Shown piece by piece: positions 8,962-17,233 of a stretch of DNA of 64,000 bases. The notes under the pieces were generated by a model. It did no database searches. It saw only the letters and a list, made by a program, of their open reading frames with translations, and was not told the origin of the DNA. This DNA comes from Ketobacter sp964016105. GTDB lineage: Bacteria > Pseudomonadota > Gammaproteobacteria > Pseudomonadales > Ketobacteraceae. The stretch lies in NCBI GenBank assembly GCA_964016105.1, contig CAXHEX010000005.1, forward strand, positions 124,001-188,000. The letters run 5' to 3'. Position 1 is the first letter of the stretch; each line of letters opens with the position of its first letter. Made by a program: the position numbers and the translations under genes.

Positions 8962-10176
8962 CTAAGGAATTACAGACTTAGCTTGTAGCTCTTCCACTTC
9001 AGACCATTCCAGCCCCAATTCCAATAAAATAGCCTCAGTGTGTTCACCCAATTCAGGAGCACGCTCTAACTTTGGAGGCTGCTCATCGAATTGAACCGGT
9101 ACCGTAGGCAAACGGTATTGTATTTCATCATCCAAGTTCACTTCACCGATGTAATTGTTCTCAATTACCTGGGGATCATCCAGTAGCTCATCAATGCGCT
9201 GAACCGGAGACCAGGGTACATCGATTTTCCTTAAGCGGCTTTGGCACTCCTGGAAACTGTATTTAGCGAATTCTACGTCTAATTCTTCAACGCATGCCTG
9301 ACTGTTTGCTCTGCGCGACTTTAGATCTTTAAATCGCTCATCATCCATTAAATCCAACCGATCAAATGCCTGGCAGAACTCAGGCCAATAGCGGTCCGGT
9401 TGCAGGAACATTAATTGAATAAACCGGCCATCCGCCGTTTTGTAGGTTCCAGTAAGTGGATTTGGGGAGTCATAACGGGAGCCCGGCCGGGGAATGGGTT
9501 GCCCCTTTAACGCAGTTAATAAGTCCGAAGACAATGTCCACATGGCAGTGGCCAGTAAGGAAACATCCACAACACTGCCTTTACCGCTTCGTTCCCGTTT
9601 TAATAGGGCGCTGGCGATACCAAATGCCAACGCCATTCCACCATTACGATCCCCCATAGCACCACGCTGACTAATGGGATAGTCACGATCCGGTGGAGTA
9701 AGGGCATCGGATACACCGCCTCGGGCAAAAAAGGCCGAAGCATCATAGCCCGCCATATTGGCATCGGGACCACGTACACCATAACCATGGCCACGGGCAT
9801 ACACCAATTTGGGATAGCGCTGCCGCACCTGCTCAGCCCCCAACCCCAAGCGGCTTAATGCATCCGGCCTTAAGCTGGTGAGTAGTACATCCGCCGACGC
9901 CAATAATTTATGTAGTATCGCCACACCTTCTGGCGTTTTAATATCAATGGCTAAGGAGCGCTTGCCCCTATTGGCCAGCGCTACATTGAGATTAACGCCA
10001 CCGCTATCAGCGCCAATGCCTTGGGTAGCCAGGGCTCGATAAGGGTCGCCGTCGGGGTGCTCAATGCGTATCACATCGGCTCCCCAATCCGCGAATAAGG
10101 CACCGGCAACGGGAACAAATACCCATTGAGCCAGCTCCACTACGCGGATGCCTTCGAACATATCTTTATCAATCAT
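8962..10176 (-). CDS. CaiB/BaiF (class III) CoA-transferase
   Basis: A 404-residue family III CoA-transferase, which moves CoA between carboxylic acids through an aspartyl-CoA intermediate. Visible markers: 'GIRVVELAQWVFVPVAGALFADWGADVIRIEHPDGDP' near the N-terminus (the family opening), 'NRGKRSLAIDIKTPEG', and the likely catalytic Asp145 in 'GYDASAF'. The C-terminal part 'PVQRIDELLDDPQVIENNY' is also typical. It lies 7 bases downstream of the amidohydrolase, in one operon. Probable role is activation of a catabolic acid as its CoA thioester. Confidence 0.92.
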   Translation of the reverse strand: MIDKDMFEGIRVVELAQWVFVPVAGALFADWGADVIRIEHPDGDPYRALATQGIGADSGGVNLNVALANRGKRSLAIDIKTPEGVAILHKLLASADVLLTSLRPDALSRLGLGAEQVRQRYPKLVYARGHGYGVRGPDANMAGYDASAFFARGGVSDALTPPDRDYPISQRGAMGDRNGGMALAFGIASALLKRERSGKGSVVDVSLLATAMWTLSSDLLTALKGQPIPRPGSRYDSPNPLTGTYKTADGRFIQLMFLQPDRYWPEFCQAFDRLDLMDDERFKDLKSRRANSQACVEELDVEFAKYSFQECQSRLRKIDVPWSPVQRIDELLDDPQVIENNYIGEVNLDDEIQYRLPTVPVQFDEQPPKLERAPELGEHTEAILLELGLEWSEVEELQAKSVIP

Positions 10177-10183
10177 CTAGGTT

Positions 10184-11365
10184 TTAGTCCCCAAGCCCAT
10201 ACAACCTTTCCGCCCGCTTACACACGATCTCATCGATATCCGCGTCCGGTATGCCGTCAAAGTCACGGGCGATAACCTTTAATGAATGAGGGAACGTGGT
10301 TTCTGAATGGGGATAGTCCGATGACCACATAATGTTCTTTCCGCCGGGCAAGTCACGATTCAAAATACCCACTCGATCGTGAATAAACGACGCATAAACG
10401 TTTCTATCCATAAAATAACTTGGCTTTTCCTCTAACGGGCTTTTAACCCAATAGCGCTGCCGTTCCCAGGTGCGGTCCATGTACTCCGCCATCCACGACA
10501 TCCAACCCACTCCGCTTTCCACAATGGCTAAACGCAATTTGGGGAAGCGCTGAAAAATGGCACCGTAGATTAGGATTGCCACTGGCTCAGCCATGGCGGT
10601 TTTACTCATGACCAAATCAGGTAAAAAATGCTTAGTGTCGCCAAATCGTGGGATACGTCCACCCAAATGCATGGTGAGGGTAATGTCCAAATCGGAAACC
10701 ACTTCCCACAAACGATCGAATTCAGGGTCGATATAAGAACGACCGCCGCCAGGATCGCCAGTAAGCGCTGAACCTTGGCCGGCTTTAATCATAGCGACGC
10801 CAGCGCTGCTGCTAATACCATCTTTTGACTGGGGAAAGGCTGGAATATTGACGGTCTTAAAGCCCATCTTAGCCAATTGCTTAAGCATGGTGATGGTTTC
10901 ATCTACATCACGCATGGGCACATAACCCACCGGTACCAAACGCTTTCTATCAGCTCCGGAATAATCCCATACCCAACGGTTATAGGCATCAAAGCTGGCA
11001 ATGTACAGCTCCTGGTTAGACGTTCCCAAAGGGCCACCGCCAAACATCACTGCGGCATCCATGCCATCAGTATCCATGTCCTCCAGGCGAATCTCGGGCA
11101 ACCAAACCGGGCGCATTTCCGAACGTCGGCCAAACATTTTATAATCTTTGCCTTCCCGGCCCGCCTGATTTGAAATCAACCTGACAGGACGCTTCTGCCC
11201 TTCAAACACAATCCAATCGTGCTCTTCTCCTTCCTCAATATAGGGTGCCAATGGTGCCAGGTGCTCCGGCAAGTAGTCTCGCCACATTTCATGGGGCGGA
11301 TCAATGTGCGCATCGGCGTCTACAATACGCCTTTTAACCGTTTCATTCTTATTGTCTGTTGGCAT
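10184..11365 (-). CDS. Amidohydrolase 2 family protein
   Basis: This 393-residue TIM-barrel metal-dependent hydrolase/decarboxylase belongs to the amidohydrolase-2 group (ACMSD/resorcylate decarboxylase relatives). Motifs: 'RIVDADAHIDPP' (metal site opening), 'TMHLGGRIPRFG' (barrel His), 'LAIVESGVGWMSWMAEYMDRTWER' and 'IMWSSDYPHSETTFP' (metal-ligand Asp). It could hydrolyse a C-N or ester bond or decarboxylate a ring acid; that is not decided. The start is supported by AGGAGA upstream of ATG 11365. It is the first gene of an operon with the CoA-transferase and is preceded by operator copy 3. A second family member heads the operon at 33345-34661. Confidence 0.9.
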   Translation of the reverse strand: MPTDNKNETVKRRIVDADAHIDPPHEMWRDYLPEHLAPLAPYIEEGEEHDWIVFEGQKRPVRLISNQAGREGKDYKMFGRRSEMRPVWLPEIRLEDMDTDGMDAAVMFGGGPLGTSNQELYIASFDAYNRWVWDYSGADRKRLVPVGYVPMRDVDETITMLKQLAKMGFKTVNIPAFPQSKDGISSSAGVAMIKAGQGSALTGDPGGGRSYIDPEFDRLWEVVSDLDITLTMHLGGRIPRFGDTKHFLPDLVMSKTAMAEPVAILIYGAIFQRFPKLRLAIVESGVGWMSWMAEYMDRTWERQRYWVKSPLEEKPSYFMDRNVYASFIHDRVGILNRDLPGGKNIMWSSDYPHSETTFPHSLKVIARDFDGIPDADIDEIVCKRAERLYGLGD

Positions 11366-11435
11366 GGAGAATCTCCTTTAAAGAAACTGGCTAGCCCTGT
11401 TGTTTCTCAGGCCGGGTATAACGTTATTATTATGA

Positions 11436-11480
11436 ATTCGCCACTTTATGGCAACTTAATGTTGCCATAAAGTGGCGAAT
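11436..11480. repeat. Perfect 20-bp inverted repeat around an operator
   Basis: Arms 11436-11455 and 11461-11480 are exact reverse complements, separated by TTAAT. The centre (11451-11465) is GCAAC-TTAAT-GTTGC, the cluster 1 motif copy 3, so here the operator is embedded in a much longer palindrome. It lies 71 bases upstream of the amidohydrolase start and 98 bases after the end of the membrane-protein gene at 11578, both minus strand. It could be an extended operator, a terminator for the upstream operon, or both. Confidence 0.85.
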
Positions 11481-11577
11481 AATCCAGTCTGTCAAAACCC
11501 AGAGCCGCTCTAGACAATTTAGAGCTGCCCTGTTTTCTGTTGAATACTGACAATTGGCCACTGACTATCTATTGAGT

Positions 11578-12330
11578 TTAAGCAGGAACAGGATCAGGCT
11601 GCGCTTTTATGGCTTTAAACAGACACACACAGAGCGCCATTTCCCACACCACAAAGATCAATGTTCCCAACCAGAAAGACAACAATCCATCCCAGGCAAA
11701 GGGCCCTGTTCGTGTAATCCAAACTGGGGCCGCCACCAACTCAGTAACAAAACACCATATGGTGACGTAACCCAACCACTTGGGAAAAATTTCATTTTTA
11801 TCTAAGAAAATAGCTACCGCAAAAACCAGGTACTGAAGCGCAAAGCAACCCAATGACCCAACAAAAGCCAGAAAGCCCACATCATACAAAAAGGCCATGG
11901 TTTCCGGGCTATGATCTGGTCGAAAGGCGCCCAGAGAAAAACAAATCATGGGAAAAATACAACCTGGAATGCTGCCCACGATCATACCCGCCAGGCAGGC
12001 ATAGCGGTAAGCAGGGCTGACACCCGCCATGCGTTTCATCTGCGCCACCACTAAACCTCCGGACATAAAAAACAGGCCAAGGCTCAGAGCAAGCAGAGTA
12101 GTTGCCCACAACAGATTGGGTGACTGCATAAACGTCACTATATCTTCTAGACTGCTGGTGGGCGTTTGGGGCGGCATGATTCGCCCCAATATTAAAAAGA
12201 CGATGCCAAAAATATTATAAAAAATAGGAATAGACCAAAAACAAATCCATTGATCCAGTTTGGGATTATTGAACCAGCGTTCCCCTGTTGTGTTCGCGAT
12301 CTGACCTTGGGTATAAATAGCCTCACTCAT
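11578..12330 (-). CDS. Integral membrane protein, paralogue of its neighbour
   Basis: A 250-residue hydrophobic protein with about six or seven predicted membrane spans ('WSIPIFYNIFGIVFLILG', 'LWATTLLALSLGLFFMSGGLV', 'YLVFAVAIFLDK'). It resembles the next gene upstream over most of its length: shared pattern 'F..AF.PDHSPE/YRPERNPE', 'AIFLDKNE..FPKWLGY' versus 'AILLDKSKNPVFPTWVAY', and 'GPFAWDG' versus 'GPLAWDG'. No known function recognised. It overlaps that gene's 3' end by 8 bases, and both follow NorE/NorF-like oxidase subunits, so a role with that membrane complex is inferred. Confidence 0.8.
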   Translation of the reverse strand: MSEAIYTQGQIANTTGERWFNNPKLDQWICFWSIPIFYNIFGIVFLILGRIMPPQTPTSSLEDIVTFMQSPNLLWATTLLALSLGLFFMSGGLVVAQMKRMAGVSPAYRYACLAGMIVGSIPGCIFPMICFSLGAFRPDHSPETMAFLYDVGFLAFVGSLGCFALQYLVFAVAIFLDKNEIFPKWLGYVTIWCFVTELVAAPVWITRTGPFAWDGLLSFWLGTLIFVVWEMALCVCLFKAIKAQPDPVPA

Positions 12331-13051
12331 ATTGAAACCTACCCTGTTCCAGTTCCGCTGAATCCTGGCTCACACTCCGCTTAGCAATATTCAATGAAAC
12401 CAGGAACATTACCAGAATGTAGACGCCGTAAGTACCCAGTCTCAAGTAAAAAGCAAAAGCGCCATCCCAGGCCAGAGGCCCGGTTTTATACAGCGTGGCA
12501 AAGGCACCAGGCACCATTAATCCCGCCGCAATAATATTGAAGTAGGCAACCCAGGTGGGAAACACCGGGTTTTTACTTTTATCCAACAGAATGGCAATGG
12601 CCAAGCAGGCATTCTGGGCAATAACAAAACCCACCGGAACAATAAAACACATCCAGGCAAAATCGTTTAGCAACAAGATGAGCTCTGGGTTGCGTTCTGG
12701 TCGATAAGCAGCAATAAGCCAACCTAAATCCGCCAATGCAAACATGGTGGCGCCAGCTATGGCGGCACCCATATAGGAATAGGCCAGTGCGCGACTGGAA
12801 TTCACGATCTGCAGCATTTGGCTTACAATCACCATAAATAAAGGGATCACTGAAATACCAATCACATTACACAGTATCATGCTGCCACGAATGGTGGCCG
12901 TGTTATTCTGGAAGTACTCCGCCACCTGCTCGGCACTCCAGGTTGGGGAGACCACCGGTGCCAATCCCGGGAAAAATGAAAAACCAATTAAAAACAGGAC
13001 GCCCACCAAAGGCGCCGACCATAAACAGATAAGTTGACCTTTATTATTCAT
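12323..13051 (-). CDS. Integral membrane protein, tandem paralogue
   Basis: About 242 residues from ATG 13051 ('MNNKGQLICLWSAPLVGVLFLIGF'). An upstream ATG in the same frame would overlap the oxidase subunit IV-like gene, so the shorter start, with GGAAA upstream, was chosen. Roughly seven membrane spans are visible, and a motif 'TGPLAWDGAFAFYLRLGTYG' near the C-terminus is echoed in the downstream paralogue. No family with known function recognised. The pair probably arose by tandem duplication and is transcribed with the NorE/NorF-like genes. Confidence 0.8.
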   Translation of the reverse strand: MNNKGQLICLWSAPLVGVLFLIGFSFFPGLAPVVSPTWSAEQVAEYFQNNTATIRGSMILCNVIGISVIPLFMVIVSQMLQIVNSSRALAYSYMGAAIAGATMFALADLGWLIAAYRPERNPELILLLNDFAWMCFIVPVGFVIAQNACLAIAILLDKSKNPVFPTWVAYFNIIAAGLMVPGAFATLYKTGPLAWDGAFAFYLRLGTYGVYILVMFLVSLNIAKRSVSQDSAELEQGRFQYE

Positions 13052-13083
13052 ATTGTAATTTCCAACCAGTCCAGTTTGATTTA

Positions 13084-13362
13084 TTAGGGCAATGTGAAAA
13101 AGTAAAATGCTGCAAGCATCAGAAACAGAAACACCAACCACCCCAATACGGTTCTTTTTAACCAAATGGGAGAGTGACGCACTTCCATAAAATGATTCAA
13201 AACAAAATAAGACTTAACCGCTGCCATAATCAAAACACTATAGGTAACCAATTCATCAATCTGATAGGCTACGGCGCCTGATCGCCCCATCCACCAGGAT
13301 GCCACCGTAATGACTGTGAGAAACAGCCAAACGTAAATTGCACTTCTTCGTTCTGCTTCCAT
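13084..13362 (-). CDS. Cytochrome c oxidase subunit IV-like (NorF-type) protein
   Basis: A 92-residue protein with three predicted membrane helices ('IYVWLFLTVITVASWWMG', 'ELVTYSVLIMAAVKSYFVLNHFMEVRHSP', 'LGWLVFLFLMLAAFYFFTL'). The 'KSYFVLNHFMEVRHSP' stretch is characteristic of the prokaryotic oxidase subunit IV/NorF family. Members are small accessory subunits of haem-copper oxidases or nitric oxide reductases. It is 4 bases from the subunit III-like gene. No subunit I or II gene is in the window, so its partner is unknown. Confidence 0.87.
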   Translation of the reverse strand: MEAERRSAIYVWLFLTVITVASWWMGRSGAVAYQIDELVTYSVLIMAAVKSYFVLNHFMEVRHSPIWLKRTVLGWLVFLFLMLAAFYFFTLP

Positions 13363-13366
13363 TGTC

Positions 13367-13981
13367 CTACCTCATTAAATACAGCAGCGCTAAAATGGTG
13401 AGCCAAAGTAAATCCACCATATGCCAATAGGTGGCACCGGTTTCCACTATATCCACCCTGGGTTTATTGGCGAACTTCAGTTCTTTCCACAGCAGGAACA
13501 AAATCACCAACCCCAAAATCACATGGCATAGATGCAGCCCGGTGAGCATGTAGTAATACATAAAAAAATCATTGCTACCGGGCGTGATACCCGCTGCAAT
13601 TTTGGGAACCCACTCAACCGCTTTCAGCACCATAAATGCCACGCCACAAACAGCGGCATAGACGATGTATCTTGCAGAAGTAACAAAGGCACTCACTTTT
13701 GCCGCCTGGGTGGCTAACACCACAAATAAGGAACTGGTGAGCAGTATGACCGTGTTAACAACGCCCACGCCCTGGCTTAATTGTTGTTGAGCCGCTAGAA
13801 ATAAATCTTGCGCTTGCCCACGGTCGTAGATATAGCAGGCGAAATACGCCGTAAAAATCCACAGGTCACCAATCACAAACAGCCACATACTGGATTGACC
13901 CGGCAGAGCATTTGCTGATGGGTTATGGGGGGTGTTGTGGAAATTTTTATGGGCAGGAGACGCGCTTGCCATCTTTATCAT
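13367..13981 (-). CDS. Cytochrome c oxidase subunit III-like (NorE-type) protein
   Basis: A 204-residue, five-helix subunit III/NorE family protein: 'SMWLFVIGDLWIFTAYFACYI' opens the fold, 'YYMLTGLHLCHVILGLVILFLLW' carries the conserved His-rich helix, and 'VETGATYWHMVDLLWLTILALLYLMR' is the typical C-terminus. Short NorE-type versions accompany nitric oxide reductases and some oxidases. It heads a four-gene minus-strand operon with the subunit IV-like gene and two paralogous membrane proteins. Operator copy 4 lies 59 bases upstream. Catalytic subunits are absent nearby, which is odd. Confidence 0.9.
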   Translation of the reverse strand: MIKMASASPAHKNFHNTPHNPSANALPGQSSMWLFVIGDLWIFTAYFACYIYDRGQAQDLFLAAQQQLSQGVGVVNTVILLTSSLFVVLATQAAKVSAFVTSARYIVYAAVCGVAFMVLKAVEWVPKIAAGITPGSNDFFMYYYMLTGLHLCHVILGLVILFLLWKELKFANKPRVDIVETGATYWHMVDLLWLTILALLYLMR

Positions 13982-14039
13982 TATTATTCTCTTGATTGCG
14001 CTTTTAGGTAACTCATCCTACTCAAGGGATCAATCAAAA

Positions 14040-14054
14040 GCAACTTTTAGTTGC
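14040..14054. promoter_or_regulatory. Putative operator, GCAAC-N5-GTTGC copy 4
   Basis: GCAAC-TTTTA-GTTGC in the 121-base divergent gap between the NorE-like operon (minus) and the SDR gene (plus). From this position it could control both. Confidence 0.65.
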
Positions 14055-14102
14055 CATGCAATGCATTCCCGCTCACTATATTGAACGTGTTTATTATTTA
14101 TA

Positions 14103-14891
14103 ATGGTTTTAACAAATCACGGAGGCCGTGGGGTTTTGAAAGTATTATTAATAACCGGCGCTACCGGCTCTATCGGCCGCGTTCTTGCTGAACAAGCCCT
14201 ACTAGAGGGTTGGCAGGTAATCGTGCATGGCAGCACTGAAGCGACAGTGAATTCATTAGTGGAAGCATTACATCAACACCACCCCGCCACTCAAGTTAGA
14301 GGGCTTTGGGAGAACGTCACTCACCCCGGTGCCGTAAAAAATCTGGTAAACAATGCCGCGACTCAATTCGGTACCATCGATGCCATTGCCGATTGCCTAG
14401 TGACAGGGCCAAAGCAGGGGGGAGTCACTGGCCCGTTCGAAGCAACCAACCCTGCTTCGTATCTGGCGTTTGCAGAATACTCCATCGTATACCTGGAACA
14501 ATTAACTCATGCCGCCATGCCATTTCTAAAAGCATCACAAGGTGCCATGGTCACCCTGGTTTCCGATGCCGGCCTGTTTCCCGCCCCCCGCCAAGCCATT
14601 ATTGGAGCGGCAAGAGCCGCCGCCATAAGCTTCATTAAGAATCTGTCCCTGGAAGTGGCTCGCGACGGCGTGAGGGCGAACTGCATTTCCCTAAGCTACG
14701 TGGAGAACACGCGGTCCTTTGATAAACTCGCCAAAGCGGGATTTGACCGAGCAGAAAACGCGCGTAAAAAAGCCGGTTTGGGTCTGCCTACCCCTCAAGA
14801 TATCGTGCCTGCTGTTCTGTTTCTGTGCAGCCAACAGGCTCAAAAAATCACTGGTCAGGTGCTTAGCATCAATGGCGGTTTAAACAGCTAA
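14103..14891 (+). CDS. Degenerate short-chain dehydrogenase/reductase
   Basis: A 262-residue SDR fold with an intact nucleotide-binding motif ('LLITGATGSIGRV', TGxxGxxG) and a C-terminal 'GQVLSINGGLNS'. The expected catalytic YxxxK is replaced: after 'TLVSDAGLFPAPRQA' the sequence reads IIGAARAAA, so Tyr is Ile and Lys is Arg. The NNAG motif is also altered ('IADCLVTGP'). The protein may bind NAD(P) without classical SDR catalysis. ATG 14103 lacks a clear ribosome site; a TTG at 14136 has GGAGG 10 bases upstream and begins right at the Rossmann strand, so it is a plausible true start. Confidence 0.8.
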   Translation: MVLTNHGGRGVLKVLLITGATGSIGRVLAEQALLEGWQVIVHGSTEATVNSLVEALHQHHPATQVRGLWENVTHPGAVKNLVNNAATQFGTIDAIADCLVTGPKQGGVTGPFEATNPASYLAFAEYSIVYLEQLTHAAMPFLKASQGAMVTLVSDAGLFPAPRQAIIGAARAAAISFIKNLSLEVARDGVRANCISLSYVENTRSFDKLAKAGFDRAENARKKAGLGLPTPQDIVPAVLFLCSQQAQKITGQVLSINGGLNS

Positions 14892-15009
14892 TCCGTAACA
14901 AACCCAACCCGTTATTTTGTGACCAGTGAGCCTCAACTACTATTTTTAAATAATTGCGTTAATATAGGCCTGCATAAGCCACGATCACTAGCAGGTTATT
15001 TGTACTCAA

Positions 15010-15654
15010 ATGGTTAAGAAAGCTGCCAATCAAGACCGACGAACCACTGGGGTTCAAAAAAGCGGCCGCGCCACACGGGTCGTCAACAGCATTATGAAAG
15101 CCACTGGCGAGCAATTAAATGAAGTAGGCTATGCCGCTTTGAAAGTGGAAGATGTGGCGGAGCGAGCTGGTGTAAACAAGACCACCATTTATCGTCGATG
15201 GCCCACCAAAGACCAGCTAGTTATCGAGACCTTGCGCAGCACTTATGAACAACAGTATGTCATACCAGACACCGGCTGCCTGCGAGAGGATTTGCTGGCC
15301 TATATCAATCATCTTATGAAGCACATGAAAAACCCCATTCCAAGGGGAGTGGCGGTTACGCTGCACAATTGTACAGACCCTGCTATCAAACCCATAGCCA
15401 ATGAATTACTGGGCCGAGCCAGACAAGTTCGAGTGGAAATGATTAACAAAGGCATTGAGCGTGGTGAACTGCCCGAAGGCACCGATCCAGAGCTGATTAG
15501 CGATCTTTTTTCGGCGCCTATATTACGCCGCTTGCTCACCTTTGGAGAAAAGCTGAAGCCAGGTTATGTGGAAGCGATTATCGACACGGTTATCGCCGGC
15601 GCAAATGCGGTGGGAGACAAAAAAAGCTCAGTTAAGTTAGCGGCGCAAACATAG
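15010..15654 (+). CDS. TetR/AcrR family transcriptional regulator
   Basis: A 214-residue TetR-type repressor. The N-terminal helix-turn-helix is clear: 'EVGYAALKVEDVAERAGVNKTTIYRRWPTKDQLVIETL' (about residues 38-75). The C-terminal half is the ligand-binding and dimer domain. It sits in the middle of catabolic cluster 1 and is the only regulator of that type between 4 and 22 kb, so it is the best candidate for binding the GCAAC-N5-GTTGC palindromes. Its own upstream region has no copy. Its 3' end overlaps the convergent DUF35 gene by 23 bases. Confidence 0.9.
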   Translation: MVKKAANQDRRTTGVQKSGRATRVVNSIMKATGEQLNEVGYAALKVEDVAERAGVNKTTIYRRWPTKDQLVIETLRSTYEQQYVIPDTGCLREDLLAYINHLMKHMKNPIPRGVAVTLHNCTDPAIKPIANELLGRARQVRVEMINKGIERGELPEGTDPELISDLFSAPILRRLLTFGEKLKPGYVEAIIDTVIAGANAVGDKKSSVKLAAQT

Positions 15655-16057
15655 GCAACATAAGGCCACTTTGGTGGGGCTCCATAGTGACCTTTAGCGC
15701 CATTCCTATTTCCAACGCGTCACTATCACAATTGATGATATTGGTGTGATAGAAAGGCCCTTCTGACAGTTCTACCACACCAATAATATAGGGCACACGA
15801 TCTTTCATAGCCGGTAGATGACTTCGGTGCATAACCGTATAGGTATGCAGGGTTGCCTCACCGCTGGCGGTTACCCATTTCATTGCCCTGTCACCGTGTT
15901 CAACGCAACGGCTGGCTGGCCAATAATTGCGGTAGCAGATTTCGCAGCGATGGACTAGGAAGCGGCCTTCCGCGCAGCCCTGCCAAAAAGCCAAGTCCGC
16001 CGGGTCACCCCCCACTTTCAATACGGCATCTAACAGATTGTCATGTATTTCAGTCAT
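15632..16057 (-). CDS. DUF35 OB-fold protein with rubredoxin-like Zn finger
   Basis: A 141-residue protein (from ATG 16057; the upstream in-frame start is only a TTG) of the DUF35 type: a short helix ('DPADLAFWQGCAEGRFLVHRC'), a Zn-ribbon region with 'CEICYRNYWPASRC', then an OB fold ('GEATLHTYTVMHRSHLPA', 'PYIIGVVEL'). DUF35 proteins bind acyl-CoA and act as partner subunits of thiolase-like enzymes. In steroid side-chain breakdown they form a retro-aldol lyase with Ltp2. The thiolase-like gene is 35 bases upstream in the same operon, so a heteromeric acyl-CoA enzyme is likely. Confidence 0.85.
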   Translation of the reverse strand: MTEIHDNLLDAVLKVGGDPADLAFWQGCAEGRFLVHRCEICYRNYWPASRCVEHGDRAMKWVTASGEATLHTYTVMHRSHLPAMKDRVPYIIGVVELSEGPFYHTNIINCDSDALEIGMALKVTMEPHQSGLMLPMFAPLT

Positions 16058-16092
16058 GCTGTTTTTCAACCCAGTTTCACAATAGTGCCCGC

Positions 16093-17232
16093 TTAAGGCT
16101 CGTTACCCAAAATCAAAGTGGCATGGGCCCAGGTATTTTGAACTCCCGCATTCATACCATGGCCACTCACCAGTGCGGTGTTGGCTTTCTCAAGCTGACC
16201 TGCGCCCGCTTGCCCTCGCAACTGCGTTACCGCTTCGATAACACCAGTGAACCCAGTGGTGTAATAAGCCGACAGTTGACCTCCACCGGTATTGGTTGGA
16301 ATACGGCCATCTCTTCTCGCACCACCTTCCGCATAAAACGGCCCACCCTGACCTTTGGCAACAAACCCGAAAGCTTCCAACTGCATTAGAGGAGAAATAG
16401 TAAACGGGTCATATAACTGCGCCATATGAATATCGTCCAATGACATCCCCGCCTGTTGGAATGCCCGCTTTTTTGCTGGCTCGATGTTGTCATGAAAATC
16501 AAACACGGACCCATTGTGCCAATTCACAATATTATGGCCACAGCCGCCACCCAGAATGTAGATTGGTTTGCTTTGCAATTGAGCCGCCCTCTCTGCTTTA
16601 CACACCAGCAGCGCCACACCACCGTCCGTGTCCCGGGTGCAATCCAATCGCCGAAAAGGATCGGCAATCATGGGGGACTCCTGGTGCATCTGCAACGTGA
16701 TGGGCTGGTTGTAGCCCAGAGTGCCTGGACGAGATACCGCATAGTCGCGCTGGGTGACGGCAACTGCGCCTAGATGCTCACTAGTGGTTCCAAACAGATG
16801 CATGTGCCTGCGAGCATGAAAGGCGTGGGTTGCGGCAGCGCCAACCAATCCATACAACATGGGGTAGCCATAACCGTAGGCGCCAATAGGTTGCCCACCG
16901 CGGGCGGCCCGGTTGGAGTGAGCCTCGCCGTACACGCAAGCCACCATCTCCGCTTGCCCCGCTTCGATCAGCGCCACCGCATTAATCAGGCTAAAGGCCG
17001 GCGTGGCTCCACCGGTCATCATGGAGACGGAAAAATTGGGTGATAAACCCATGTATCTTAAATCTTCTCGCTCAACATGGGCACGGATATAGCCATCAAT
17101 GGCGTCCCGCTCAAGCCCCGCATCTTTCAGGGCCAAATCAACCGCTTGAGTACGCAGCTCTCTGGCCTCAATACCCAGTTTAATACCCTGCTGGGTTACA
17201 CCCATTCCCACAATGGCGCATGATGCCTTCAT
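16093..17232 (-). CDS. Thiolase-like protein (Ltp2/SCP-x type)
   Basis: A 379-residue thiolase-superfamily protein ('AIVGMGVTQQGIK', 'EARELRTQAVDLALKDAGLERDAIDGYI', 'TNTGGGQLSAYYTTG', 'SGHGMNAGVQ'). The thiolase nucleophile Cys region reads 'MMTGGATPAFS', the usual GH of 'GGxxSxGHP' is AYY, and the C-terminal Cys motif is SGHGMNAG. So the classical Cys-His-Cys set is missing, as in Ltp2-type aldolases, which use Tyr residues and a DUF35 partner. The following gene is DUF35. I infer retro-aldol cleavage of a beta-hydroxyacyl-CoA rather than thiolysis. Confidence 0.85.
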   Translation of the reverse strand: MKASCAIVGMGVTQQGIKLGIEARELRTQAVDLALKDAGLERDAIDGYIRAHVEREDLRYMGLSPNFSVSMMTGGATPAFSLINAVALIEAGQAEMVACVYGEAHSNRAARGGQPIGAYGYGYPMLYGLVGAAATHAFHARRHMHLFGTTSEHLGAVAVTQRDYAVSRPGTLGYNQPITLQMHQESPMIADPFRRLDCTRDTDGGVALLVCKAERAAQLQSKPIYILGGGCGHNIVNWHNGSVFDFHDNIEPAKKRAFQQAGMSLDDIHMAQLYDPFTISPLMQLEAFGFVAKGQGGPFYAEGGARRDGRIPTNTGGGQLSAYYTTGFTGVIEAVTQLRGQAGAGQLEKANTALVSGHGMNAGVQNTWAHATLILGNEP

Positions 17233-17233
17233 A

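Noticed and set aside
12323..13165. Longer start of the membrane protein at 13165
   Set aside because: It would overlap the subunit IV-like gene by over 80 bases, while ATG 13051 has a ribosome site and begins at the conserved region.
11578..13981. A complete respiratory oxidase operon
   Set aside because: Only subunit III- and IV-like genes are present; no haem-ligating subunit I or Cu subunit II is in the window.
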